Positions 26,497-35,964 of a stretch of DNA of 64,000 bases are shown piece by piece. The notes under the pieces were generated by a model. It was not told where the DNA came from and did no database searches. It was given only the letters and a program-made list of their open reading frames with translations. Both the position numbers and the translations under genes were made by a program. Each line of letters starts with the position of its first letter. Position 1 is the stretch's first letter. Source of the DNA: Eisenbergiella tayi (GTDB lineage: Bacteria; Bacillota; Clostridia; Lachnospirales; Lachnospiraceae); NCBI RefSeq assembly GCF_001881565.1, contig NZ_MPDJ01000002.1, forward strand, positions 1 to 64,000, given 5' to 3'.

Positions 26497-28023
26497 ATGC
26501 TTGTTATGGGAATCGATATCGGAACAACAGGTGCCAAGGCGGCGGTTTTTGATTCAGTCGGGAAACAGTACGGTTATGATTTTGCTGAATACAGTGTACT
26601 TACCAGGGCGCCGGGGATTGCAGAACAGGATGGAGAAGACATATGGCGAATCACAAAGAGGGTAATCGCAGGCGCCGGCAGGGAATGCGGAGGAGACATT
26701 ATTGCCCTAAGCCTCTCTGTTCAGGGTGACGCAGTGACGGCCGTAGACACCTCTCTGCGTCCTCTCATCCCATTCCTGTTGGGTATGGATTATCGCTGCG
26801 CATCACAGGCAGCTGCATTTGCCTCGGAGTATGGAGAAGAATATTTATTCCGCCATACCGGCATGTCTCCTCATCCAATGAATACGATTTGCAAGATACG
26901 TTATATATACGAGAACATGCCTGATATCGCTGCTAATACCTATAAATTTATGACTTATTCCGATTTTCTGCTTTCAAAACTCGGAGCCGATTCCCCTTCA
27001 ATAGATTATACGATGGCAAGCAGAACTATGGCTGCCGACATTTTAACTTTGGATTGGATTCCTGAGATCCTGTCTTCCGCAGGCATCACAAAAAATCAGT
27101 TATCCGAACCGGTTCCCTGTGGAACTGTTGTGGGCCGTCTGGCAAAAGAACTTTCAGAGGAACTTGGGATCCGCCCGGGTGCATTACTTGTCGCAGGCGG
27201 TCATGATCAGGCTATGGCTGCTCTTGGCGCTGGACTTTTATATACCGGTACTGCCCTCGATTCCCACGGAACAGCAGAAGTAATTTCTACTCCCCTTACT
27301 GTTCCTAAATTAGATATAGATATGCTAATGCATTCTTTTCCCTGTTATTCCTATGCTCTACCCGGAATGTATTTTACGTTTTCCCTAAACCATACCGCTG
27401 GGATTCTTTTGAAATGGTGGGCTGAAGGCTTTTGCCAACAGGATTATACAGCTGCTTCAAAATTAGATAAATCCATTTACAGCTATCTCATTGAACAGGC
27501 TGACGAAAAACCATCCCAACTCTTAGTACTTCCCGGATTTCAGGGAAACGCAACTCCAAACTGTGACTTAAATGCCAGAGGAGCTATCCTGGGCCTGACG
27601 CTCTCTTCTACACGGCAGGAAATTGCCAAAGCAATTTTAGAGTCATTATGTTTTAATATGAAAGAAAATATAGCTGCGTTGCACTCCTCCGGCATTCCCA
27701 TTGAGGAGTTAAGATGTGTTGGCGGAGGAGCGCGTACCCCATTTGGTCTTCAATTGAAAGCAGATATATGCGGATGTCCTATTTATACTCTGCGTATTCG
27801 GGAAGCAGCCTGTTTAGGTGCCGCTATACTTGCCGGAACCGCAGCTGGCGTATGGAAAACCCCACAGGAAGCTTCAGAAATTATACATCTGGATCATGAA
27901 TATCTTCCCGATCCGGATAAAGGGAAAATTTATAATGCACGTTACCAATACTATCTGGAGGCAATACAGGCTAACAGGAAAATCTTTCACTATTTATCAG
28001 GTTGCACCCCTGAAAATGCATAA
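26497..28023 (+). CDS. FGGY family carbohydrate kinase
   Basis: A 508-residue xylulokinase/ribulokinase-like enzyme. The N-terminal phosphate-binding GIDIGTTGAKAAVFD, the ALSLSVQGDAV segment, the adenosine-binding GGHDQAMAALGAG and the C-terminal RCVGGGARTPFGLQLKADI match the family. It phosphorylates a ketose, probably the product of the isomerase just upstream. The ATG at 26497 has GGGAGG seven bases upstream. An ORF extending 5' to 26395 overlaps the isomerase and is not the start. Confidence 0.9.
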   Translation: MLVMGIDIGTTGAKAAVFDSVGKQYGYDFAEYSVLTRAPGIAEQDGEDIWRITKRVIAGAGRECGGDIIALSLSVQGDAVTAVDTSLRPLIPFLLGMDYRCASQAAAFASEYGEEYLFRHTGMSPHPMNTICKIRYIYENMPDIAANTYKFMTYSDFLLSKLGADSPSIDYTMASRTMAADILTLDWIPEILSSAGITKNQLSEPVPCGTVVGRLAKELSEELGIRPGALLVAGGHDQAMAALGAGLLYTGTALDSHGTAEVISTPLTVPKLDIDMLMHSFPCYSYALPGMYFTFSLNHTAGILLKWWAEGFCQQDYTAASKLDKSIYSYLIEQADEKPSQLLVLPGFQGNATPNCDLNARGAILGLTLSSTRQEIAKAILESLCFNMKENIAALHSSGIPIEELRCVGGGARTPFGLQLKADICGCPIYTLRIREAACLGAAILAGTAAGVWKTPQEASEIIHLDHEYLPDPDKGKIYNARYQYYLEAIQANRKIFHYLSGCTPENA

Positions 28024-28034
28024 AGGAGATATTT

Positions 28035-28496
28035 ATGAACAGTACTGATTTAAAAATGGAAGTAATCGAAGCCATAAATAAAATGACATTTTATTCTGAT
28101 AGAAGAGATTTTAATAATTTAGCTGAATGCTATGATGATATTGTGTATCAATTTGACTCAGATGGTCAACCTGTCTCATCTCAATCCCGAGAAGAACTGA
28201 TTAAGGGAGCTAAAGAAACTTTGCCGGGCTATGATATGTTAATGCATTTACTTACAAACCATCACATCAATTTATTATCTGAATCAGAGGCATTGATTAC
28301 TGTCAATATGTACTGTATCCATGCAATTGACAATGAACAGATGATCAATTGCTCATGGTTAACCAGTTATATGTGCAAAAATAATGGACGCTGGGTTATT
28401 TACGGAAGCCATAGTGAATTTATCAAACAATTCGGCAATCCCTCTATCTTTGAAATGGCAAAAGAAAAAGTCAAATTGAAAAAACAAAAAATATAG
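28035..28496 (+). CDS. SnoaL/NTF2-like small protein
   Basis: A 153-residue protein with the NTF2-like pattern: an N-terminal helix then YSDRRDFNNLAECYDDIVYQ, a central helix and a beta sheet (HHINLLSESEALITVNMYC, GRWVIYGSHSEF). This fold serves as polyketide cyclase, dehydratase or steroid isomerase. The catalytic role here is unknown; a dehydratase or epimerase step in the locus B pathway is one possibility. It is the last gene of the right arm, 11 bp after the kinase, and followed by a strong terminator. Confidence 0.75.
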   Translation: MNSTDLKMEVIEAINKMTFYSDRRDFNNLAECYDDIVYQFDSDGQPVSSQSREELIKGAKETLPGYDMLMHLLTNHHINLLSESEALITVNMYCIHAIDNEQMINCSWLTSYMCKNNGRWVIYGSHSEFIKQFGNPSIFEMAKEKVKLKKQKI

Positions 28497-28533
28497 TCTT
28501 TCCTATTAACCACATTTTAGTACTATTTTGATA

Positions 28534-28573
28534 ATCATAAAAGGCCTGCGTATTTATGCAGGCCTTTTATGAT
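28534..28573. terminator. Strong bidirectional terminator
   Basis: A perfect 16-bp stem ATCATAAAAGGCCTGC/GCAGGCCTTTTATGAT with an 8-nt loop. It ends the right arm of locus B (+) and the UvrA-like gene (-). Confidence 0.88.
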
Positions 28574-28631
28574 TAACCTTTCCAGAAATTTTCCAGACGT
28601 ACACATGCTACCAAGGAAAGAAAATACCACA

Positions 28632-31166
28632 CTATTTTCTCAAGTACTTACCGGTAATACTCCGTGGATTGGCCGCCACCTCGTCAGGCGTTCCGGCGGC
28701 AGCAATGCGCCCCCCGTCCATGCCTCCCCCGGGTCCCATATCGATCACATAATCTGCATTTGAAATGACATCCAAATCATGCTCTATCACAAGCACCGTA
28801 GCGCCACATTCCACCAACCGGTCAAAAACCGTCAGTAGGGTGCGCACGTCAAGCGGATGCAGGCCTATGGTCGGTTCATCAAACACAAAAACCGTCCCCT
28901 CCTGCTGCCTGCCCATCTCAGACGCCAGCTTCAGCCGCTGGGCTTCGCCGCCGGACAGACTGGGCGTTTCTTCGCCAAGAGTAAGATAGCCAAGCCCCAG
29001 CTCCTCAAGAACCTGCAGACGCTGCCTTACTGTTTTCAAATCTTCACACGCCGTCAGCGCATGCTTTACATCCATAGCCATGATTTCCGGCAGGGAATAT
29101 TCTTTTCCGGCCTTATTTGTACGCTTAATCCGTTCCGCTTTCCCGGCATATCTTGACCCCCGGCACTCCGGGCAGGGTATTTCCACATCCGGCAGGAACT
29201 GCACATCCAGACTGATGCTCCCTGTCCCGTCACAGGTTGGGCAGCGAAGCCCTCCAGTATTATAGGAAAAATCGCCGGCCTTATATCCCAGCGCTTTAGC
29301 GTCCGGCGTTCTTGCATAGATTTTCCGCAGCTCATCGTGTACGTTTGCGTAGGTAGCTACAGTGGAACGCACATTTATCCCTATCGGGGCTGCATCGATC
29401 AGCTTAACCTGCCGTATCTGCTCCGCTGATATTTCCTTCACATGAGCGGGAAGCTTTTTCCCGTCGATAACAGCTTCCAGGCCGGGGATCAGGCTTTCCA
29501 GAATCAATGTGGTTTTACCAGAACCGGACACGCCTGTTATGACCGTCAGCCTGCCTTGCGGTATATCGACTTCCAGTGGTTTTACTGTATGAATCTCACC
29601 GGTGGACAAATGGATGTTCCCCAACGCAAACAGTTCCTCCGATGAAGTCCGTTTTCTCATCCTGGGCCTATATTCCCCGGAAAGAAACGGTCCGATCTGG
29701 GAAACAGGGTTCTTTTTCATCTCCGGGACGGTTCCCTGCGCGATAACCCGTCCGCCATCCGCGCCCGCCTCCGGCCCCATTTCAACAATCCAGTCCGCCT
29801 CCGATAAAATCTGTGTGTCATGATCCACCAGCACAACGGAGTTCCCATCTGCAATCAGATCTCGCATAACACCGGTAAGTCCGACGATATTGGACGGATG
29901 CAGGCCAATCGACGGCTCATCCAGAACGTATAACACGCCGGTAGTGCGGTTGCGGACCGCCCGCGCCAGCTGCATCCGCTGCCGTTCTCCGGTAGAAAGC
30001 GTGGCAGCGGCTCGGTCAAGGCTGAGGTAGCCAAGCCCCAAATCCATCAGCCGTTTTGCCACGGTCTGAAACGATTCGCAGATTGCCCCGGCCATAGGAC
30101 GCATTTCCGCCGGCAGTTCTCCCGGTACCCCGGCTACCCACGATACCAGCCGGAGAAGCGGCATCCTGCAGGCTTCATCCAGGGAAATCCCCCGCAGCTT
30201 AGGCATCCTCGCGGCGGCAGAAAGCCGGGAACCGCCGCAATCTGGGCATATCCCCTGCTTCAGAAATTTTTCCACCCGCTTCATTCCCTTTTCGTCCTTT
30301 ACCTTGGCAAGGGCGTTTTCTACGGTATAATTGGCATTGAAATAAGTAAAATCCAGTTCTCCCGCCTGGTTGCTGCCATTCTTAGGTTTATAGAAAATAT
30401 GCTTTTTTTCCGCCGGGCCATGAAAGACGATCTCACGCTCCCTGTCAGTCAGCTGGGAAAAGGGGACATCCGTGCGTACACCCATCTCGCGGCACACATC
30501 CGTCATCAGCGACCACATCAGGGTATTCCACGGCGCAACCGCCCCTTCATCGATTGTCAGGGATTCGTCCGGTACCAGGGTATCCTGATCAACCGTGCGC
30601 ACTACCCCGGTGCCGCCGCAGGTGCGGCAGGCCCCCTGGCTGTTAAAGGCCAGCTCTTCTGCCGAAAGACCGAAAAACCGCTCCCCGCATTCAGGGCAGA
30701 CAAGCTCCTGTCCTGCCGCCACTGCCAGCGACGGTTCCAGATAGTGTCCATTCGGGCAGCGATGGCTGGAAAGCCGGGAATACATCAGACGCAGGCTGTT
30801 CAAAAGTTCCGTTCCCGTTCCGAATGTACTGCGGATGCCCGGTACGCCGGGACGCTGATGCAGTGCCAGCGCCGCCGGTATATAAAGTACCTCATCCACC
30901 TGCGCCCTGGCCGCCTGCGTCATACGGCGCCGGGTATAAGTCGAAAGCGCGTCAAGATAGCGCCGCGACCCCTCGGCATACAAAACGCCAAGCGCCAGCG
31001 ATGATTTCCCGGAACCGGAAACACCGGCGATACCCACAATCTGATTCAGCGGAATATCCACATCAATGTTTTTCAGGTTGTGTACTCTTGCATTCCGTAC
31101 CTGAATCTGTCCGGGAATTTTATTTTCTCTATGTATTGTTTGAAAGCTTTCCTTTTTTTCATCCAT
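28632..31166 (-). CDS. UvrA2-type ABC excinuclease-like ATPase
   Basis: An 844-residue duplicated ABC ATPase of the UvrA family. Walker A motifs GVSGSGKSS near 50 and GVSGSGKTT at about 549, signatures STGERQRMQLARA and LSGGEAQRLKLAS, and zinc-binding pairs (CPECGERF, CRTCGGTG, CPTCDGTGS, CPECRGSRY) are visible. It is about 100 residues shorter than housekeeping UvrA and appears to lack the UvrB-binding insertion, as in UvrA2 paralogues. UvrA2 proteins are linked to DNA-intercalating drug tolerance in some bacteria; the true role here is unknown. It is monocistronic. Confidence 0.87.
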   Translation of the reverse strand: MDEKKESFQTIHRENKIPGQIQVRNARVHNLKNIDVDIPLNQIVGIAGVSGSGKSSLALGVLYAEGSRRYLDALSTYTRRRMTQAARAQVDEVLYIPAALALHQRPGVPGIRSTFGTGTELLNSLRLMYSRLSSHRCPNGHYLEPSLAVAAGQELVCPECGERFFGLSAEELAFNSQGACRTCGGTGVVRTVDQDTLVPDESLTIDEGAVAPWNTLMWSLMTDVCREMGVRTDVPFSQLTDREREIVFHGPAEKKHIFYKPKNGSNQAGELDFTYFNANYTVENALAKVKDEKGMKRVEKFLKQGICPDCGGSRLSAAARMPKLRGISLDEACRMPLLRLVSWVAGVPGELPAEMRPMAGAICESFQTVAKRLMDLGLGYLSLDRAAATLSTGERQRMQLARAVRNRTTGVLYVLDEPSIGLHPSNIVGLTGVMRDLIADGNSVVLVDHDTQILSEADWIVEMGPEAGADGGRVIAQGTVPEMKKNPVSQIGPFLSGEYRPRMRKRTSSEELFALGNIHLSTGEIHTVKPLEVDIPQGRLTVITGVSGSGKTTLILESLIPGLEAVIDGKKLPAHVKEISAEQIRQVKLIDAAPIGINVRSTVATYANVHDELRKIYARTPDAKALGYKAGDFSYNTGGLRCPTCDGTGSISLDVQFLPDVEIPCPECRGSRYAGKAERIKRTNKAGKEYSLPEIMAMDVKHALTACEDLKTVRQRLQVLEELGLGYLTLGEETPSLSGGEAQRLKLASEMGRQQEGTVFVFDEPTIGLHPLDVRTLLTVFDRLVECGATVLVIEHDLDVISNADYVIDMGPGGGMDGGRIAAAGTPDEVAANPRSITGKYLRK

Positions 31167-31253
31167 CTTCTGTCACCGATCCTGTTGTTTTTTCTTATTA
31201 TACCACCTTTTCTTCTAAATCATTTTCAATTTTCCGAATCAACCCGGCGGGAA

Positions 31254-31634
31254 CTACTTATACAATATATTCACTTCTGCTTTTTTTAAATAACGGCTTA
31301 AATTTATAGAACTGTCACCATACTTTCCATTCATGCCGTAAGAATAGGAATAATAGATTTTGTTTTCATACTTAAAGTATCCTGTACTTTTATAATCGGA
31401 AAGAATATCCAACAAAAACGTTTTAGCTTCACCAATCAAAAGGTTCCCTCTTCCGGAGAATTGCGGTTCATTACATACAAACCGAAATGCCTTCTTGGGT
31501 ATATCAAGAAAATACATGTCACCCATATAATCTGCGGAATTAATATACTTTGACAATGTATTCTGAAGAAGATATGCCGTACCATGCCATTTGAATTCTG
31601 ATATATCATCATGTCCGAGTTTTTCATAATTCAC
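31254..31634 (-). pseudogene. Remnant of a YesM-type sensor kinase ectodomain
   Basis: The 126 codons start at GTG 31634 with no clear ribosome site, just after an in-frame stop. The product (SEFKWHGTAYLLQNTL, INSADYMGDMYFL, then INLSRYLKKAEVNILY) aligns along its length with the extracellular domain of the kinase at 62367-64000 (DDFEWVGSAYYLQNSL, AIDYMAGMFFY, INLSRYFPKENNMEISCIY). It lacks the membrane segments, HAMP, histidine and ATPase parts, so it is most likely a truncated relic of a second kinase gene. A free sensor protein is a less likely alternative. Confidence 0.6.
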
Positions 31635-31715
31635 ATCTTGTGCACATCCTTATTCTAATTAAGTCTACTCTTAGATATATCAAGTGGCGACTGGCGATCT
31701 GCCTTTATAAACAAC

Positions 31716-31759
31716 GAATAACAGACCGGATTTATCTATAAAAATCCGGTCTGTTATTC
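31716..31759 (-). terminator. Terminator of the locus C operon
   Basis: A perfect 18-bp stem GAATAACAGACCGGATTT/AAATCCGGTCTGTTATTC with an 8-nt loop, just after the stop of the alpha/beta-hydrolase at 31780. Confidence 0.85.
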
Positions 31760-31779
31760 ATTCTTCCTGCCTTTTTATA

Positions 31780-32538
31780 TCACTTTCTGCCAATTCCGAT
31801 AACATCATGGACAAAATACAATGCCATCGCCTCCATCCGGCGGTTTCCGTTCTCCGTAAAGCCATGTATTTCTCCGGTAAACACCTCCAATTTCCCCTGG
31901 GCATATTCCTCCGCCGCATTTTTACCATACTCTATCGGCACGATCTCATCCTGATCCCCATGCATAATCAATACCGGCTGTTTAAACTTTCTGATGTATG
32001 TATGGATATCAAGCCCCCTCAAGGTACGGAAAAACTCATTTCCAAGTTCCATCCCCCAAAATTCCAGTTTTGGAGGAATATCCTCTTCCTTTTCAAAACG
32101 TGTATTCCAGTTATCGGGAATACAAAGTGCAGGATACAGCAATATCAGGCCTTTTACATGCTCTCTTCTGTCAGCGGCCGCCATAGCGCTCACAAACCCT
32201 CCCTGACTTCCTCCGAAAAGGAATATCCGGTCTTTTTGTACCTGCTTCCATGTAAGAACCTCATCCAAAACAGCGCACAGATCCTCTTCCTCCGTATACA
32301 GGGTCATTTCCGTCGTAGAGAAACCACTTTCATCCCGTACGCTCCCGCCGCAGAAAGTATAGCACACCGTACCGATTCCATTCTCAGCAAAATACTCCGC
32401 TGAAATTTCAAAATCAGATTTATGTCCGTTATATCCATGGCTCATAATGATAAGCGGATATTCCTTAGCATCAGGCTCGTAAAAAAAGCCGTATACCGTT
32501 CTTCCGTGATGTGTAACCAATACCTCTCTCTTTTTCAT
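31780..32538 (-). CDS. Alpha/beta hydrolase, feruloyl/acyl esterase-like
   Basis: A 252-residue cytoplasmic hydrolase. The nucleophile elbow GGSQGG places Ser at about 111. Aspartates in HGDQDEIVP (about 195-197) and His in GEIHGF (about 225) complete the triad. The N-terminal IIMSHGYNGHKSDF holds the oxyanion HG. This group includes cinnamoyl/feruloyl esterases and other small acyl esterases. The start ATG at 32538 has GGGAGAG upstream; an ATG at 32550 lacks a ribosome site. It is the last gene of the locus C operon, 28 bp after the carboxylesterase. Confidence 0.82.
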   Translation of the reverse strand: MKKREVLVTHHGRTVYGFFYEPDAKEYPLIIMSHGYNGHKSDFEISAEYFAENGIGTVCYTFCGGSVRDESGFSTTEMTLYTEEEDLCAVLDEVLTWKQVQKDRIFLFGGSQGGFVSAMAAADRREHVKGLILLYPALCIPDNWNTRFEKEEDIPPKLEFWGMELGNEFFRTLRGLDIHTYIRKFKQPVLIMHGDQDEIVPIEYGKNAAEEYAQGKLEVFTGEIHGFTENGNRRMEAMALYFVHDVIGIGRK

Positions 32539-32566
32539 CTTCTCTCCCATTTTTCAAAAATATAAT

Positions 32567-34123
32567 CTAATGCTGGGCTTTCTCCGTAATCTTATCCCTG
32601 TTCTTTTCAAATACCGGCTGCATATACTTCTTAAAAACCGGCATAAGTTCATGATCATAATTGCAGCGAAGCTCCGCTTTTACATCAAATACCATTGTCT
32701 GCTCTTTCTCAGGTATGCTGGCAGGCCAAAAAGGCAGATTACCATGATTCGGATCGCCACTCCTGGCAAAAGCCATTACCGTATCAAAAATCAGTTTCTC
32801 CAGACTTTCTGTACATCCTTCCTGTGTGGATGGTACAAATTCAGTATTATGGAATACGTAGGGAATATCAGAACAATGCCAAGGTGTCGAACCGCCTTCT
32901 ATAGGCATGTCGTGATTAAACATATAAGAGTAGGTGCACTGGTTCAATCCGCTTCTTAAACGAATATATTTGTGTATGCCATTTCGGAAAATGTAGTCCA
33001 TTCTCACAATATCGCTGATATGTCTTTCAGGATATGCTTTCTTAAACATGGGAACAAGCTGCGCAGCAGCTTCAGTACCAAGCATTTCTTCCACAATCCG
33101 GATTTCCGCTTCCTCTGACATTTTCTTTTTATCCGCATTTCCCGGAACAAAAGAAGCCATCTCACCGAACACGGATCCCACCAACATGGGAATATGAGCG
33201 GTTTCCTTCCTGAATCCATAAAGCAGCGGATCTCCTGCGTAAAACTCGTTACGGAAAGGTAAATCTCCCACATACCTGTTTTCTTTTGCAAAATCAGGAC
33301 GCACCTTCAAATAGGCATCCGCCAGTCTCTGATATGGAACCTCCTCAAGCTCTTTTACCTTACTGACGGACAATTCAGCCATAATGCTTTCAGCCAGGGC
33401 TTTCCCGCTTTCTTCTTCAGCCGGCCTTTCCACATCAAGGACACCGCTCATAGAATACCCTTTCGCATATAATCCATCCGCTCCCGGAGATTGCAGCAAG
33501 GTAGTTACTTTCCCCCCGCCTCCGGACTGACCGAATATAATCACATTATCCGGATCTCCTCCAAATTTTTCCACATTTTCCTGAATCCATTTCAGTGCTG
33601 CAATAATATCATCTCCTCCTGCATTTCCGGAATTCATATATTCATCACCAAAATCAGAAAGATCAAAGTATCCTATAATGTTCAGCCTGTGATTAATAGA
33701 AATTGTAACCACATCTCCAAATCTGCTCATGTTTTCGCCTTCATACGCTATATGTTCAATGGCAGATCCCGATTCATATCCGCCGCCATGAAGCCATACC
33801 ATAACCGGGCGTTTCTGTTCATCACAGGCCGGCGTCCACAAATTCAGATTCATACAGTCTTCGTTCATAGGCCAGTAGCGGTGCGGTACAAATATTTCCC
33901 CGTTCGGTTTTGGCAGATACAGCTGAGGACAAACATATCCATAGCTTGTGGCATCAAACACATCCTTCCAAGCCGTAACAGGCTCTGGCGCATGGAATCT
34001 CTTCGCCTTCGCATACGGGATCCCTTTAAATACATAAATATCCTTCAGTATATATCCCCTTACTTTTCCTTTCGTAGTTTCTACTACTGCCGTTCTGTCA
34101 TCAAATTGAAATCTTGTCTCCAT
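32567..34123 (-). CDS. Type-B carboxylesterase
   Basis: A 518-residue PnbA/cholinesterase-fold esterase. The oxyanion motif WLHGGGYESGS, nucleophile elbow FGQSGGGGK and the histidine region TPWHCSDIPYVFHN are intact. It has no signal peptide, so it acts on imported substrate. It is one of three close paralogues in the window (with 45213 and 46860). The N-terminal VFKGIPYAKAKRFHAPEP block is the family hallmark. The start at 34123 has GGAGGGG upstream; an upstream extension to 34354 overlaps the permease and is not real. It begins 12 bp after the permease stop. Confidence 0.92.
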   Translation of the reverse strand: METRFQFDDRTAVVETTKGKVRGYILKDIYVFKGIPYAKAKRFHAPEPVTAWKDVFDATSYGYVCPQLYLPKPNGEIFVPHRYWPMNEDCMNLNLWTPACDEQKRPVMVWLHGGGYESGSAIEHIAYEGENMSRFGDVVTISINHRLNIIGYFDLSDFGDEYMNSGNAGGDDIIAALKWIQENVEKFGGDPDNVIIFGQSGGGGKVTTLLQSPGADGLYAKGYSMSGVLDVERPAEEESGKALAESIMAELSVSKVKELEEVPYQRLADAYLKVRPDFAKENRYVGDLPFRNEFYAGDPLLYGFRKETAHIPMLVGSVFGEMASFVPGNADKKKMSEEAEIRIVEEMLGTEAAAQLVPMFKKAYPERHISDIVRMDYIFRNGIHKYIRLRSGLNQCTYSYMFNHDMPIEGGSTPWHCSDIPYVFHNTEFVPSTQEGCTESLEKLIFDTVMAFARSGDPNHGNLPFWPASIPEKEQTMVFDVKAELRCNYDHELMPVFKKYMQPVFEKNRDKITEKAQH

Positions 34124-34134
34124 CTTCCCCTCCA

Positions 34135-35025
34135 TTAACCTTTTATTGATCCTATCATAACACCTTTTACAAAATATTTCTGTACAAAGGGATAAATACA
34201 AAAAATCGGAAGTGTACCCACTACGATAACAGCATATTTTACCACTCTTGTTAAAAGAAGTGTTGCCGCCGAGCTTGCACTGTCTCCTGCCGCCAGCATA
34301 GCAGCCCCCTGCTGAGATGTAATTAAATCCTTTAATACAAGCTGAAGCGGCCACAAGTCTCTATCCTGAAGATATATCATAGCTATAAAGTAACTGTTCC
34401 ACTGTGCAACAATCAGGAATAAAGCGATTACGGCTAAACTGGCTTTGGACAAAGGATAATAAATCCGGAATAATATTGTCCATGCGCCGGCGCCATCCAG
34501 CTTTGCACTTTCTTCCAGGCTATCGGGAATCGACAGGAAAAAAGTCCGCATTATGATCAGATTCATTGGAGTAATGCATCCCGGAATAATAATAGCCCAT
34601 ATGGTATCCAGCATATGCAGGTTATTCATAAGTATATAGTTGGGAATCAGGCCTCCGTTAAACATCATAGTGAAGGTGATCAGCAACATCACCGGATTTT
34701 TCAGCTTCAGATTCTTTCTTGACAGCACATATGCACCAATTGATGTAAAAAGCACTCCAAGCAATGTCTGCACCGAAACATATATCAATGTATGCAGGTA
34801 TCCATTCCAAACTGTATATGATTTCAGGACTTCTCTGTATCCGATAAGTGAAAATTTTCTCGGCCATAATACAAGCCCCTTGCTCAGGGCAAGAGCTTCC
34901 GGCTCCGAAAAAGAGGACATAATTACATGAATAATCGGCAGGATGCAGATAACCGATATTGTGGTCAGCAGTATTGCATTGCATACCGAAAACACAGTTT
35001 TTCCCACACTTTTTGATTCAACCAT
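34135..35025 (-). CDS. ABC sugar importer permease (YtcP/LplC type), system C
   Basis: A 296-residue CUT1 permease with six membrane segments, EAA loop ESAKLDGAGAWTILFRI and the terminal YFVKGVMIGSIKG signature. It is encoded eight bases after its LplB-type partner and just before the carboxylesterase. Confidence 0.93.
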   Translation of the reverse strand: MVESKSVGKTVFSVCNAILLTTISVICILPIIHVIMSSFSEPEALALSKGLVLWPRKFSLIGYREVLKSYTVWNGYLHTLIYVSVQTLLGVLFTSIGAYVLSRKNLKLKNPVMLLITFTMMFNGGLIPNYILMNNLHMLDTIWAIIIPGCITPMNLIIMRTFFLSIPDSLEESAKLDGAGAWTILFRIYYPLSKASLAVIALFLIVAQWNSYFIAMIYLQDRDLWPLQLVLKDLITSQQGAAMLAAGDSASSAATLLLTRVVKYAVIVVGTLPIFCIYPFVQKYFVKGVMIGSIKG

Positions 35026-35033
35026 AGTCCCTC

Positions 35034-35948
35034 CTAGAACAAGTTCGTGTCGCTGAACTTTTTCGCCAGCTTATTTGCCACAACAATAAGTACAAAATTA
35101 ATTACAGAATTAAACATTCCGACTGCCGTTGAATAACCGTAGTTGAACTCTTGCAGACCTTTTCTGTATACAAATGTGGAGATTACATCTGCCGTTTCAT
35201 AAATGTTTGCATTATACAGAAGTATAATTTTTTCTGCGCCTACAGCTAACATAGTTCCGCATTTCAGTATAAGCATAATAATAATCGTAGAAGAAATTTC
35301 CGGTATTGTAATATGTATCGTCTGCTGCCACCTGTTTGCGCCATCTATTGCGGCGGCCTCGTACAATTGCTGATCAACTGCAGATAGTGTAGCGACATAA
35401 ATGATACTGGAATATCCCAGCCCCTGCCAAAGCTCGCTTACTGTCATTATTGCCCTGAAATATTGAGGATCAGCAAGAAGATTTTTGCTTTCTCCTGTCA
35501 GCGCTGTCATTAACGTTCCTCCCAGAATCCCGTCTGAAGAAGTAAAATCAATAATAATGCCTGCCAGTACCACCAAAGAAATAAAATATGGCATGTAGGT
35601 GATTGTCTGCACTGCCTTCTTAAACCGCAGCCGCCTGACTTCATTCAGTAACAAGGCGAATATAATTGGTAGCGGGAAGCAGATTAGTAGGCTTAGCAGG
35701 CTGATGATAACCGTATTTCTCAGTACACGGCCAAAATACACGCTGTTAAAAAAATCTATGAAATTTTTTAAGCCCACAAAGCTGCTTCCGAGAATTCCGC
35801 TTGCCGGCCGGAAATTCTGAAAGGCTATTACCAGTCCCCCCATAGGGATATAGGAAAACACGATAAAATAAATGAGTACCGGAAGCAGCATCAAATAGTA
35901 AGCTTTGTTTATTTTAATATCATGGAGTAAGCCTTTTTTCTTTTTCAC
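35034..35948 (-). CDS. ABC sugar importer permease (LplB type), system C
   Basis: A 304-residue CUT1 permease. YFIVFSYIPMGGLVIAFQNF and EAA loop EAAAIDGANRWQQTIHI are typical. The start is uncertain. A GTG at 35948 has GGAGAG six bases upstream and gives a normal N-terminus (KKKKGLLHDIKINKAYYLM). ATG codons at 35954 and 35987 would overlap the binding-protein stop at 35965 or lack ribosome-site spacing. Unlike in the other systems, the binding protein precedes both permeases here. Confidence 0.88.
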   Translation of the reverse strand: MKKKKGLLHDIKINKAYYLMLLPVLIYFIVFSYIPMGGLVIAFQNFRPASGILGSSFVGLKNFIDFFNSVYFGRVLRNTVIISLLSLLICFPLPIIFALLLNEVRRLRFKKAVQTITYMPYFISLVVLAGIIIDFTSSDGILGGTLMTALTGESKNLLADPQYFRAIMTVSELWQGLGYSSIIYVATLSAVDQQLYEAAAIDGANRWQQTIHITIPEISSTIIIMLILKCGTMLAVGAEKIILLYNANIYETADVISTFVYRKGLQEFNYGYSTAVGMFNSVINFVLIVVANKLAKKFSDTNLF

Positions 35949-35964
35949 ATCCATCTCTCCAATG

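Noticed and set aside
32567..34354. Extension of the carboxylesterase to 595 residues
   Set aside because: The added N-terminus overlaps the upstream permease gene and has no family match; the ATG at 34123 has GGAGGGG upstream.
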